From Symbiodinium natans (taxonomy: Eukaryota; Sar; Dinophyceae; Suessiales; Symbiodiniaceae): a stretch of DNA of 42,500 nucleotides. Shown in pieces: positions 1 to 12,700 of this stretch. Location of the stretch: assembly GCA_905221605.1 (NCBI GenBank), contig CAJNDS010000871.1:1-42500 (forward strand), given 5' to 3'. The position numbers and the translations under genes were made by a program. Each line of letters opens with the position of its first letter. Position 1 is the stretch's first letter. The notes beneath the pieces were generated by a model that searched no databases, was not told the DNA's origin, and saw only the letters and a program-made list of their open reading frames with translations.

Positions 1-536
1 CTACTGCCGAGTCGTTCTAAGACAAAATCGTCATTTAAACAGTTTTTTTGGGGATAACATGTGGATGATCCTGGGAATCCTTTAGGCCGCTCTACTACCT
101 CCCCCAAGGCCGGCACACTTTCAGAACTCCAACCCTGCAAGCTTTTAATCCCTTCCCCCTTTTATTAAATGCACCCCTAATGATAAAAACACTTTCCGGA
201 AAATCCTGCCGAAACCGACCCCGCCTTTTAAACCCAATTCCGAATTAGGGGGGTGGTTCAGGCCTCCAATAAACCCCTCAACACCAATAAAACCCTCAGA
301 GGGTTCAGGGTTGGGGGTCTAGGTTAAGGGTTTAGAGGTTAGAGTCCTTATGACATTTCGATAAGAATACCCCCTAATCATAAAAACAGCTTTCGAATTT
401 TAAAAGGGGGCGGGGGGGGGGGGGGGGGGGTGGCCCCCCCGTTTAATATTAGGGGGAAGGGATTAGCATGGCCTCCACGCGACGCTTGTGAACCTGCATC
501 CCTAAACCCTGATAATTTTAACGTTTAGCCTAGCCC
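1..536. other. Intergenic, telomere-like and G-rich DNA
   Basis: No coding segment is supported. An 18-bp sequence, CCCCTAATNATAAAAACA, occurs near 173-190 and again near 371-388, so a small dispersed element may be present. Degenerate TTTAGGG-type heptamers lie at about 300-345. A G homopolymer runs from about 412 to 430. Confidence 0.5.
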
Positions 537-3500
537 CTACACCCAACTAGGGCGAATTAGGTTTCTGACTTTGAGGGCTCTCGGCCTGTGGCGACGAAGC
601 CACCGTCTGATGTGACTGGGACCGAGCCGGCCAGAAGGAGGAAGTCTAGGCGCAGGATGCAGGACAACGTATGTAGAATATACAATAGACATGAATAATA
701 AACTATCACGTACTACGCCAGCGTAGACCCCAAACAGAGACACCATGTGAGCCCAGAGTCCAGAAGTGAAACCTTTCGCGAGCCCGGACGTCCAAAAGCG
801 ACGACAGTTTCGCGTTTCGCGGGCCCAGAAGCCCGCGCGGGCGTGGGCGCGCTGCGATCTAGCCCCTCTTGCCCTTCTTGCAACCAGGTCTTGGGCGACT
901 CTGAGAGGCTTCACTCTGCTTCATTGCTCCACAGTGCTGAGGCTTCAGTAGAATATTTCTGCTTGAATGTCAACTGTATGAGGTCTTGTTGACAAACTGT
1001 TTCGTTCTGTTGAAGGTCGAAACTTTCTTGAAAATCGGCTTTCGAATCAACAATTTCGTGTAACATGATATTGAATAGAAGATTTCCAAGATACGTATTC
1101 TGTTTAATGAGAGCCGGGCGAGTAGGGAGGGTCTATCCTAGGGCGCTTGGAGCCTTCGTTGCTTATTGGGGAATGGCGGAGTGGGCGGAGTGGGTCCCTA
1201 CATGCACATATCTGCCTTTATACGTTTACATATAGATAATATCTACCACTGTAGGGTATGGTAGGGACTGCACACAAGGAACAGCTTTGGCCGTAACTAA
1301 CTTCCATCCAAAGGCCCCCGCAGTTCGGGCTTGTGCTCCGCCTAAACCCCAAACCCCAAACCCTAGACCCTAATGGTTGCAGCAAGGCCAAAGTGTTGTC
1401 GGGGTTGGGGACCTGAAGTGGCCTTTTCCACCCACCCCCCCGTGCTCCTAGCAACTCTGCCGCTCCAGAGGAGCCCGAGATCCTAGACTCGGCAACCCTA
1501 AGGGTGTTTTTTTTTTTTTTTTTTCACTTTAGGGTTGAGGGTTTAGGGTTTAGGGTACGCTCAGCAAACTAAGAGTACCCTGTTAGGCCCTGTAAAGATG
1601 CAGCCCCTTGAGTCCGTTCAGAGTTGGCTTCTTGAGGGCCTTGGCCCGCGCCAAGGTGCCCCACTGACGGTGGATTTCTGGTCATCCCGGAGTGAAGGGC
1701 TCTCAGACTCCACATCCTGGCATTCGGCTCAAGAGTCGGTGCTCTTAAGTGTAAACTGCCCCTTTTGCTTGAACCCCCGAAGGCCCTGAAGGCCAGATTT
1801 GGGAAAGCTGAGGGACTTAGGGACTCTGAGTTCGAAGTTTTCAAGTGGCCAGCAAACTCTGAAAAACACGCTCAGCCGCACCTTTCATAAACCGCCCCCA
1901 AAAGGCCTATCTGCAGTCAAACAATGTCAGAAATGGATAGAACATGCTCGAGAAAGATGCAGAACTGTAAAACAGCAAGAACACATTGAAGCACCGTTTC
2001 GTGCTTGAGAAACAGGCCAAGCACGGCAACTTGAGGCAATGAATATGAGAACAATTGGGAGGGTGATGTGAATGATTCCAAGGCAGTGCACTTATTTGAA
2101 TAACATGCCTCTAGCTGTCGTGGGGTTGTTCACACGCCAACCTTATGGGCTCAGTGTGCTGCTTAGACAAGGCAAGGTGCTAGCTCGAGCTGCAAGAAGT
2201 CGGTTGTTGTGACGCTCACCTGGGCCGTTTTTGCTGCGAATTTTAGGGTTTGGGGCTTTCTCTTGCTGTTTGAGGGGCTGCCGGAACTGCCTGGAAGCAC
2301 GTCAAGAAGGGCTTAGACAGAAGCCGGCAGTTCGGGTGGCCGTGGCACGCCTTCAACATAAATCGTCGCTGATAATCTGGTGCGGGTGGCAGGGGACACC
2401 TAAAGAGGTGCACAACATTGAGCTTGTAAAATGTTCCTTAGCATTTCCAGTTCGCAGAATACGGGAAGGAAGCTAGCAAAATGTGCTTGGCATTCCCAAT
2501 TCTCACGATGAGGATCTCGGATCTATGACTCATGCGGCAGCTCATCAAGCTAATTTTGTCATGGTCCACACCCCAAACTCGTGTATCCAGCTATGTAATC
2601 GAAAGTTGGGCATTGCGACAGCTTGTGAAAACCCCCCTTGAGTCACAGATCACCTTTCCTGAAGGTCTCCTCCCACAACTTGGGGTCTCGGGCATCTATG
2701 GGGGTTGACGATATTCGGGGTACCTGATTGGGGTCCTACTATTTTGAGGGTTTACATTAAGGGTTTTGTTCATTATCGTAAACCCCTAATATGGCTATAG
2801 CTTGATGCACCGGTAAAACCTTTTGAGTTTTTAGGGGGGTTTAGGGTACCCCAAAAACGCGGTCAAGTCCGGTATCTTGCTGTCTGAGGTGCCGAAAGAT
2901 CCATGTCAAGGTCGGTCCTTGGCGCCAAACGACAGTACTCCGACGCAAAGCTCACTTCTGCCTGTTTACACAAGCGCGGACGTCCCTGTCGGGCAGGATT
3001 CCACCGGCTAAGCACAGATCAGCAACCTCAGTATATACCCCTTAGGTGTTTTTTTTGCCACCCGACTGGCCAAAGCAATGCGGGGTAGAAATGCTGCTAT
3101 GAGGTGTTAGGGTTGAGGGTCAAGCGCCTTGGGGGGAAGCGTCAAGGGTCAGGGGTTAGGGGTGTAATGGTACAGGTACAGGTATATGAGAATTTACGGA
3201 TTGGGTTGGGAAACATAGAAACGGGAGAGGCATGGGCTCTGGGCTTCCAAACGACCGTTGTCTTCCGCGGAGCTTCCGCAACCCTTCCGCGAACGCCACG
3301 CCTTCCACAGACCCTTCCGCGCAATCTTTGTTACCTCTTCGGCCCTTCTGCGGGAATGAAACATGTCCGCTATCAAGTAGCTTACGCGAGCACCTAAAAA
3401 AAGGCAGCTCAACTGGCAAACCTCAATCGGACAGCCTGTTTCGCAAGCGCTTGCCAGAAACCACTCTGAAACTCAAAGCATGACCCCCCGGCCACTTGTC

Positions 3501-3719
3501 GAAGTCATGGGCAGAAAGCATCAGCACATGGCCCAAGTTAACCACCACCTGCAACCTCACCTAAGCTTGCGAAGCTATCCTGGAGAAACATTTCTGTCAC
3601 TGAGTCACCCAGGCTTCGATCTTCATAGGGGGGGAGGATCTGCCCAAAACCCAAAACCCAAAACCCAAAACCCAAAACCCAAAACCCAAAACCCAAAAAC
3701 CTAAACCCATGGAGTTCAG
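537..3719. other. No recognisable gene; degenerate telomere-like tracts and short repeats
   Basis: Open frames here are short and their composition is not convincing, so none is called. Telomere-like CCCTAAA/TTTAGGG tracts lie near 1345-1370 and 1535-1556, with a T-run at about 1507-1524. An imperfect duplication (key core AAAATGT followed by TTAGCATT or TTGGCATT) sits at about 2427-2459 and 2476-2508. CTTCCGC-rich reiterations lie at about 3260-3325. A run of AAAACCC units fills about 3645-3700 and ends just before the exon starting at 3720. Confidence 0.45.
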
Positions 3720-3979
3720 GCTTTACACTCAAAGCGAATCAGCACGTCGGGGCACAGAAGTTGATTGCCATCAAACCGGTCTTGGAGCTGGCCCAGGAAA
3801 ACCTGGCCATACATCCTGGCACAAAAGCAACTAGGATGGCCCTTAAAACACTCTGAAAAATATTCCTGAATATGACCCTCTTAAACCCAATAAGGGAAAA
3901 CATAAAACGTCAAAAGGGCCTACCTAGGCAAGATGCTGGTTCAGGGACCGTGGTGGCTGCTTTGTTTTTGTCCAAAGGG
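3720..3979 (+). CDS. Unknown protein, two exons (3720-3834 and 3928-3979) interrupted by a MITE
   Basis: I do not recognise the protein. The first exon follows TTCAG and reads as a natural soluble segment, including KLIAIKPVLELAQENLAIHP and then GTKAT. Removing 3835-3927 continues the same frame into RQDAGSGTVVAALFLSKG. The 3' boundary is AG followed by GC. The 5' boundary would be CTAG followed by GA, a non-canonical donor known in dinoflagellates. A run of AAAACCC repeats lies just upstream of the first acceptor. The exon ends at about 3979, before GTTTGC. What is seen is open frame, composition and splice context; that this is a gene is inference. Confidence 0.45.
3831..3928 (+). mobile_element. 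MITE family 2, copy 1 (acts as an intron)
   Basis: The element is about 93 bp with imperfect terminal inverted repeats: it starts GGATGGCCCTTAAAA and ends AAAAGGGCCTACCTAGG. It is flanked by the direct repeat CTAGG at 3831-3835 and 3924-3928. A second copy at 5947-6041 shares the internal sequence ATTCCTGAATATGA or GTTCCTGAATATGA. It carries no open frame, as expected of a non-autonomous element. Confidence 0.7.
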
Positions 3980-4660
3980 GTTTGCTGAGCTGAATTGCGC
4001 ACATGCCCTGGAAGAGAGAGTCGCTATGAGATGTCCGATCCAACCCATGTCGGTCTAGAGGCGGGTGTGTTCGAACGAGACCGAGAGGAAATCCACCGTC
4101 CAGGGCTTCGACCGTCAAACTAGCGGTAGCCCATCAACCCGAGAAGATTTCCGAGTGAGAGGAGGCTTGACTTTCAGGTACTCGAGGGCCGTTTGATGCG
4201 TGGCTCAAGGCTTCAGGGAGGCTTTTGCAGGGTTTCCATGCTCCGGAGCTCCAGAGCTCCAGAGTTCCCTCATCTGTGGCCTTCGGCTTTCTTTGAGATT
4301 GCAGCCCCTAGTCTTCGTTGGCGGCCGGATGGTGGCGTGAACATGTCGATGACGTCACAAGCTATCCGCAGCACTGGTCTCCGGGGATCGGGTTGAGGTC
4401 TCAGATTGTGCTTCTTGTGAGGGCGAATAACCCCCAGAAGATTCACACAACCTACAGGCGTTCCGCCGAAGACGGGGCCCATGGTGGCCCTTTCTGTATC
4501 CCCTAAGCATCTTTCATCCTCGTCGTAGGACCCCCCCCCCCCTCCCCCCACCTCCCGGAAAAGGGCACGCTCCTGAATTAATCTGGAAGCCCCAAAACCC
4601 TCCATTTCCCCAGGAACCCCCTCACAGCCCGAAACCCCAACAGCCCTTTGTAAACCCTAC
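3980..4660. other. Possible 3' exons of the channel; nothing certain
   Basis: On the minus strand, 4270-4400 reads ACDVIDMFTPPSGRQRR and could be a further exon of the channel whose last recognised exon ends at 4661. No splice sites I could place support this. On the plus strand about 3985-4060 reads GFAELNCAHALEERVAMRCP, also unplaced. C-runs occur at about 4530-4547. Confidence 0.25.
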
Positions 4661-4754
4661 ACTCCCACTCCTCATGAAGGCCATGTGCTTCGGGTACTCG
4701 GACAAGACGTCGCGGAACTTGGAGCTGCTGAGGGCCAGAAGCTCCGTTTCACTC
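4661..4754 (-). CDS. Channel exon: end of CNBD
   Basis: After CTCCCAG|G the exon reads SETELLALSSSKFRDVLSEY and then PKHMAFMR. This is the last beta strand and C helix of the CNBD (L-x-x-x-x-F-x-x-V/I-L-x-x-Y-P). It ends before GTAGGGTTT, a donor that runs into a telomere-like motif. Whether coding continues below 4661 is unknown. Confidence 0.82.
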
Positions 4755-5586
4755 CTGGGAGCTTTTCGAGGTTTCGACAGCTCAATTTTCGCACAAGGCA
4801 GGCAAGGCTTCGGTTGGTTCGAGTCAAGACCATACGATCATGTGGAGGGATGTCCTCCAAAACAACAGTCCTGAGTCGGGATTAGAATATTGGGGGTACT
4901 ATAATCCCTATTAAGGACTGTTAGTATGAGGGGGGGAACATCCCAAATCATGTGGAGGGACACCAACAAGCAGAAGAAGAAAGAGATCAAGAAACATAAG
5001 ACAAGCTAACGCAAGTGGTGTGTCTCCATCTACATCTAGCTGGGGACCTTTGCACTGACGACCAGAAAAACTTCTTGGGTCCTTTTGAAGGCAAGTAACA
5101 AGACATGTATGTGTCTGTATATATATATACACACATGTATCTATATGCAGGGGTACGTTACGGGTAGTTCGCTGTTCAGGGGGTTTGTTCGACCGGTGTT
5201 TCGGGTACCTCGGTCCCTGACATGTGCAGCGTTGAGGTATGCTTCAGGGGAGGTTCTTCGTTGTTCGTGATCGGAGGTGATGAATGGGCTTAGAAAATCA
5301 GCCCAGACCAGACCCCCCCATCCTCCGCGCCCTTAAATCCTAAACCCCCAACCTCATCCCCTCCTTTCTCCAAACACAAATACACAAGAGACACCCTAAA
5401 CCCCAAACTTCCTAAACCAAAGCTTCTCCAGACTCCAAACTCCAAGCCCGGCGTCTTTGCACGTGCGCGGCCTTGATGAACCCAGGGGGTCCAAAGGACG
5501 GATTCACAAAACCACCTCAGTTGCAAGCTTAGGGTTTACAGGGTTCTCTCTTTCTTTCTTTCTTTCTTGGGGGCATGGGGGCAGGG

Positions 5587-5617
<31 letters not shown>

Positions 5618-6735
5618 CGGCTCTCTCTCTCTGCCATGCCATCCCCAAGGCTTAGTAAGGTGGGTGCTGAAAGGCCCCCTGTACTTCAGAGCGTTAGGAT
5701 TTCGGGGTTCATAATTTGGGGCACCGCTTCTGGGACACATGCTCTTGACGAGACTCACACATGAAGCGCATCCCCATAAGCCCAATGCACCCGATAAAGC
5801 TGGAGGCTTTAAGTTTGGGAGCTCGCGGCGTCGTGCACTTCTGTGAAGACCCTGCGCCGGAAAGGCAATTTGGGTCTTGAAATCCTAAAGCCCCGAAGTA
5901 CCCTTAACTACCCAACTTAACCCTCACTGCCCCTAGGTACCCTTTTCTAGAATGGCCCTTAAACCTTCAGAGAATGTTCCTGAATATGATCCTCTTATAC
6001 CCAATGAAGGAAAATTCAAAATGTCCCAAGGGCCTGGCTAGTTTTGCACAGTGGGTCAGCCAGGCGGCTGGTCTGCGCCGAGGTTGCTGAAGGTTTTCGA
6101 CTCCACGTGCCAGTAGTCCCCGTCCCCTGATTACGGCGAAGAGTTTGGGATCTTAAGGGTTTGGAGGGTTTAGGGTTCAGGGGATGTCCCTTAGGCGTTA
6201 TAGACCCACGAAACCATAGTAACATGAGTGCATGGGGTGGTAGTTGTAACATTCGGCCGGCCCTTGGGGGGTGCGGTCCAAGAGCACGTTCCATTATCAG
6301 AAGGCTTCGGGCCCGAATCCCTACACTCGCCTATGCAAGCGGCTCGGTGACAATTATCATGGGGTGACAAGCGTAATATTTGTCTGGCCTAGAGTCTCAC
6401 ATTTTGGCTGCAGTGCTGTAGAATCTATTTGCTGAGAAGCTGTTTCTTCAGAGTTGGCCAGAAACCAGCTGCTCAGAGAGCTTTAGACAGCCAGATCTCA
6501 GGCTGAGATTGCTGCAGCTCCCGAGTTTGGATGTTCCCCCTTATACTAACAGTCCATAGTAGGAATTAATTCTAGTACCTATCAATCCCTATTCAGGACT
6601 GTTAGTACAAGGGGGAACATCCCAACTCCCCAGGCTCGGCTCCGCTACAGACCGCCAGGTCTCCCTTGGAGATTGCATGCAGTCCATAAGCCCTCAAGTC
6701 TCGGAGCAGCCTCCAAGAGCCAAGCCAAAGCCCCC

Positions 6736-6766
<31 letters not shown>

Positions 6767-9700
6767 AAAAGGACGCTTGAATGGATTCTTGGGGGGGGGG
6801 GGGGGGCGGGGCAAGGTCTTTCCCCCGTGCACAGATGGGGCGAATGCAGGGCGTAAGGTTTGGTTTTTTTTCGCTCCCGTGCATGACGCACAGAAACTAA
6901 TCCAGAAGGTTCAAGGGTATTGGAATCATGAAGTCTGGAGCGAAAGGAAGGGTAGGGTTGAGCTCACTAGGTACTTCGGGGAGTGGTTTGTCTAAACCCT
7001 AGCAACCTAGGGCGGAGCCCTTTGGGATAAGGCACGTTTGTTTAAAGTGGACCCGCTGGCAGTTCGAGGAAGGGTTCTTCTAGTCCTTTCTTGTTCCCTG
7101 GGCCGGCACTGCATACGGCTGACGCCGATAAGCCATTAAATGCTATTCCAGGCTGCCTGAGCAAAGGAAGTACCTCAGAGAATCAGAGAAGCTGGTGACA
7201 CTCATCAATGCTCCAAACATGCCTCAAATCGTAATGACGCGAAGCAGCCTTCATGCCTTAACATGCTCATTCATCGAACTCTGCCCTTGGTGCTGCATCG
7301 AAAAGAGTGCATACTAACACTTGCCCTAATGGAGATGAGCCCTGACAGGTCGCTTTCAACCGGAACGCTGGAACCATTGGCTTGGAGTCACTACATCCGA
7401 ATCCAACAGGCCTACGGTAAACCCTGTCAACCCTGAACAGTGCCGCGTCACATGCTGTGTGCTTCCTCACCGCCGGAGAAGAGCACGTCGCCCCGTGAGA
7501 GCGCCATCTCCACTGGCACACTGCAGCAGACCTGCTGAGCTCAAGCTTTCGGGTTGGGGATTTCCAAGGCTTTGGGGTTGTAGGCTTTCGGAGTTTCAGG
7601 ACTTGAAGGAGTCTTGATGGCTCTTGGCAGCAATCCCCTGCTTGTGGAAATCTGCAGAAGAATCCTTTTGACCGGAGTAGGCTTTTTGTTTTGCCACCCG
7701 CCTAGCTGATAATAGTTTAGGAGGGTTTATGGTGCCTAAACCCCGCACTACAAAGTCAGCTGCTCAGGCTGTGTCTAGCAGGGGGGAGGAGTGCGTAGCC
7801 TTGGGGTTCCCAGGCTAGTCGTAGTAGAGGCGGCGGTGTATATCTAACCCCATTCCAGGACATACTTTGGGGTGCTTGAGGCCAGGGTTCTTGAAGCTCA
7901 CAGTCCTAGGCAACTTGAAGACTTCAAACCCCAATTGCCTCTTATAAGCCCCGTGAAGCTGTCAACCTGCCTGTGAAACCCGCAAACGCCGGTGCCTTGC
8001 GCATCAACGCTTCGAACTTATCCAGCCTCGGATCAATGAGGAATGAAACTTTAAATCGGCTGGAAAGGCTTGGTTTAAGGATCCTGCTGCTTGGGATGTG
8101 GGCAAGGTGCAGATGTTCCAGCCTAAGGGCGATCGGAAGTTCAAGAGTTCAAGTCGCTGTTCTGCAAGTTTCGTTCGGGTCACAAGTGTGCCCTTGTATG
8201 GATTCGGACTCAGCGCGACCTGTCCAACATCTCCAGTTCAGAGAGAGGGGAACTGCAGGACTTTCGGGCTCAACACATAGGTCGCTAGACTTCAGGGTTG
8301 AAGGGTTCAGGGTGGGGCGGGGGGGCTTTTGAAAGGCGATGGGGTAGGGTACTGTGGGGCTATGGGCGCTTAAAGGTTAAGTGACTTGAAATCAAGGGCT
8401 TGGAGCTCAGGGAGTAAGCCGAACATGTGGGCTCGGGGGGTTTTGGGCATTTAGTCCACGGGATTTCCGAAAGAGGTTCTGGAGTTCAGGCCACGCGGCA
8501 TGTTCACGAAGAAAGGATGGATAACCAAGCGAGGCCTCAGGCTATGAACTTGGCTGGAGTTTCATTTGGGTTTCGCTTCCCACTCTCGCACAGTGGCGGC
8601 AAAAGCTTTGGGGCCGTTAATCAGGGTTTCGCTCACGCTCGCGCACAGCAGGCCACAAGGAACCAGCCAGAAGTCTTGGGGTCCAGCGCTTGCCATTGAA
8701 ATGGGACCCAGAGTCCACATTCATCCACAACACTATAGGGTGTTGAGGTGCAAGGAGTGTAAGGACATGTAAGGATGCTACAGGCCGACATTGAGGCCAA
8801 ACCCTAGGCAGCGGGCTTGTTGAGCTCCGTTTGCAGCTCATTGTGCAGGGGACCAGAAAGATGGCCAAAGAGGTGAACGTCCTGAGTTGCTAAGTGCTGC
8901 GCCACGAGATTGGATGGGCGTGGCAGTAGCTATAGCATGAGCTAGCATGCTCGGGGGACTTGGGCGTGTTGGGAGGGTCTTACAGCAGAGACGTACCCCC
9001 CCGCGAATCCACTCAGCAGGACCTGTGCTTTACAGCAAAGCGCTGGCAAGTTGTAAGCTCCCCGCGCTGTACTGCACGTAGCGTTGCGTCATCGTTAAGA
9101 CCACGTTGATGTACCTCAGCCGATCTTGGATGGTCTTGCCTCATGTGCGTGTTTAAGCCGTTTCGGCTCTACCTCCAGAAGAATGCATCCCCCCTGTTTT
9201 ACAAGAAGATGATCACAACATTGCTTTCAAGGCACCGGTTGATGCGAACCTGCAGATCCAGCGTAATTCCGCGTTGTCGCAGGAACTTCCGCAGCAGCCA
9301 GAGTTGAGAAGAATGCCGGCCAGTCATCTTTCGCAAGCCTCACTGGCTGTTGTCAGAGACCGTCCATTTGGTTCCTAAATATAGAATATAATTCAGCATA
9401 CACCTTGACATTGGACCTGACGACCCTGTAAGACAAGAGCGTCTCAAACGGCCCAGAAGCTGGTTGTGGCGCCTGTGAGGCTCGCGACGAAAGAAGAAAA
9501 GACCAGGAGGGCAAAAAGCAGGACGCCAATGGCAAAGCTCCTCCCATTGCTTTTGTTGTAGCATTCCTATGTATGAAGCATTGGAAGTGGAGGGCTACAG
9601 GTCCTGAACATCTCAACTTGACTGCCTGCAGATCCTGCGAATCAACAAAGCCGACATCACAGAACGGGCTCCTCTCGAAAGTGTTTTGGGGCTGGACCCC

Positions 9701-12700
9701 CATGGACGCCGGCGTGAACTGCGTCAGAGACCAGTGCATGGCGGTTGTGTACCTGCAGCCATAGAAACAGGGCGTTGGAGTTCTTGATTGGCTTGATCAC
9801 ATCAGTGAGTCAGAGTTGAGGAGCGCAAGTACACAACACGCGCCCTTCCCACCCCCTGACAGTGGCACTTGTAGAGCAGGAACTCGTCGTTAGGGTCGTC
9901 GCAGGTGAGGACGGAAAATTCCGCGATGAGCCAGGAGCTCTCATTCCCCGGGGGGTTGCAGCCCACAAGGTACCTTAATGGCTTGAGATGCGCCAACCCT
10001 TAGAAATCCTAAAAAGTGCATGGCGCTCCAGGCTGCCAGAGGTGCCAGGCACAAGCAATGAAGTGGTTGATGAAGATGATGGCGATCAGCAGCTTGACGA
10101 TGTCCAGCAACCTGTCTGGCAACTGCCGCGCCGTGTCTCCCCGAATGCGCTGGCTCAAGCTGGTTAAGGGCTTGTAGATGTTCATAGATGTTTATGGGGC
10201 TCAGACTGGTCTAAAGGATGAAGGACATGAAGGAGGCGGAGAAACTTCCTAAGAACATCGAAGACATCCAGGTGTGCTGAATTCTTCGCAGGCACACGGA
10301 GACGTGCTCCGAGTCGACCTGATCCTCGGAGGCATTGGCTGAAGGCTACAACACACTAGGTAGCCGACGGGGCCGGAACAAGGTGGACAAAAAGACGATC
10401 GACAGACACATTCACGGTTCTGAGCTCGTTTCAGGTTTGGGAGCATGGGGTCCACACAAATGGGCTTAGGGTCTGCAACCTCTTTGCTTTATTTGAAAAG
10501 GGTTTGGAGGATCCGCGCCTGGTCTGAGGCCCACGCCAGAGAGCCGAGTTCATCAACTCTCACTCTGAAACCCTAAAACCCTGGGGCCCTAAAATGTGGG
10601 TCAAAACTCTGTGCACGCCAAGCTTCTTGCAGCTTGTTCCTGGGGCAGTTGTGCCGTGCTTCGCTCTGCACCTCCTACAAAAGCTGTTGGACCTTTGCCA
10701 TGTGAGTGTTTCACTATGTTTCACTGTGTTTCACTATGTTTCACTATCCCTTTATTGCCTGACCTTGGTAGCTGTGTGCCTGGTATCATCCCGGATGGGG
10801 TTCTACAGCCGCCCGACGGCGCAGAGTAAGTGCATTGTTGAATCTTGCTCCGGGTGCCGCGCTCCAGAATCTTTAAGTCACTGCTAGCCTCTGGCAAGCA
10901 CGCCGTTACGACACGCAACGTGGCGTTTCAGGATTCATGCTCCGTTTTCCTTGTCAGGTCGGCTTGTCGACGGATACGGGGTTTTGGAAACCCGGTGTGG
11001 GTACAAGGCTAGGTGTTAAGGGTTCAAGGTTTGCCTTCTCGAGTCAAATTGACGTGAGAGAGTGGGGTGATGCTGGTAGGATTGACCATCCGGCTCTGAT
11101 GAAACGAGCTAATTCCAAAACCCAAAACCCCAAACCCTAAACCCTAAACCCCGAGGCCCTTTTTTTGCCTAAACCCTGCACCCCATAAACCCCCTCAAGT
11201 GTTTGATGGCTTAAGGTGCCAGGCCCGAGCCACAGGAGCTGTCGGAGCTTGGCCAAGCCTGCAGTGTTGAGGGAGTGGGGACTCATCTGTTTCAAGGCTT
11301 TGGCACCCTATAAACTATACAGGTATCATAGATGCCATGAGATTGTACTCACATATGTGCCCAAACAAAGAAGGGAACCCTAGTTCATGGGGTTGGGGTT
11401 GACACCCCTCAAGCCGCCCCTACTTCCTACTTGCCTCCACACCACCGGCTATGGCAAGACCGGAATACGCTTTCCCGAAATCTCGGGAGACTCTCAAGTA
11501 GGTCTCACGGCTTTGATTGTGGGGCTGAGGGCCTAAGCTCTATGACCTCAAATCCTCCTCAAAGTTCATGGCAAGCTTCGGAGACTTTTGGTCTTAGGGT
11601 AGTTGCATGGTCCCTTAGTTAGTATGGGCCCTTGAACGGGGACCCCTTTTTTCCCCCTTACCTTTGAAAACCTTAGTGCCTCGGCCCTGGACCGGGGATC
11701 TCAAAGGCCGAGAAGCGCAGAAGCCGCAGCGTCCGAAGCACTCGGAGGGCGCGCAGCATCTTCCCCGCTCGCATGAGGCCTGCACCTTGCTTCAGGCCGA
11801 GGTTGATTCTGTAGACCCCCTCGTGTTTTTTGAAAGCACTTTGAACCCTGAAGCCTGAACTCCTAAATCGTATGGCTGTAGGGGTTGAGGGATGTGATGT
11901 CCAGGGTCAAGCGCACAGAACGCGGAGGACTTTAAGGGTGCCGAAGCTTCTTCCGCATTTAGGCGCTCAGGACCCGCCACTTTGGCCTGAGACCTGGGTA
12001 TGTGAGGGCTTTGACTAGCGGGTTCGGTTTCAAAAGGGAACCCTAACACTTAACCCTAAAACAAGGAAACAGGGCACCATGGCGGCTCCTAGCCTAGATC
12101 AGATAAGGCCAAGCACTCTTGCCCTCTTCCTCCGTGACAAGGGCAAGGACGATGATCCAATCAATGCTCACCTGCAGTGCAGGTGACCGGTGACTTTGTA
12201 GTTTTGGCGTAAAAGCAAACGTCCAAACCCCTACTTGTCCGGTATATTTACGTCCCACTCAGACGAAGGTGTACTTTCTTGGGGTGCGGAATGGTGAGGG
12301 TTTCTCTCCGCCCAGCTTCCTGGGTTGGGGGACACTTGCGGGGTACCAGGGGCAGTATGGGCTCAGAAATTCAGACGTTCCAACAGCCCTCAACATCCCA
12401 AAGCTTTAAGTCATGGAAACCCCTAGTCTGCCGAGCCGCTATGACCACGTCCAGCGGAAACCAGCTCAATAAATACCTTGATGGAAAGGGTCCAATGGGT
12501 ACAAGGGTGGCTTGAGGAATCAGAGCCTACCGGCCCACGAGCTTCCAGACTTTTCGGGTCTTCGGAACACTCCGCAAGGACATTCGCGGCCTTGGCGTTA
12601 TACCGAAGTCGTGTCAAATTGTTGTCAATCGACACAGTGTCTCTCCAGATTACGCTCTTGTCAGGTATGGTTGATGGGAGGGGTTGTTGCGGTTGCCACA

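Noticed and set aside
747-992. Overlapping short frames near 0.5-1 kb
   Set aside because: Three registers are open at once in GC-rich DNA, with no splice context or recognisable motif.
1715-1735. TGGCATTCGGCTCAAG, resembling the dinoflagellate spliced leader end
   Set aside because: Only the last eight bases match well and no retroposed gene follows it.
6602-6891. Several 65-80 codon frames with Gly or Pro runs
   Set aside because: They translate the C26-A14 and G-run tracts. A segment reading RAYGLHAISKGDLAVCSG near 6640-6700 (minus) is protein-like and might be a channel exon, but no splice sites support it.
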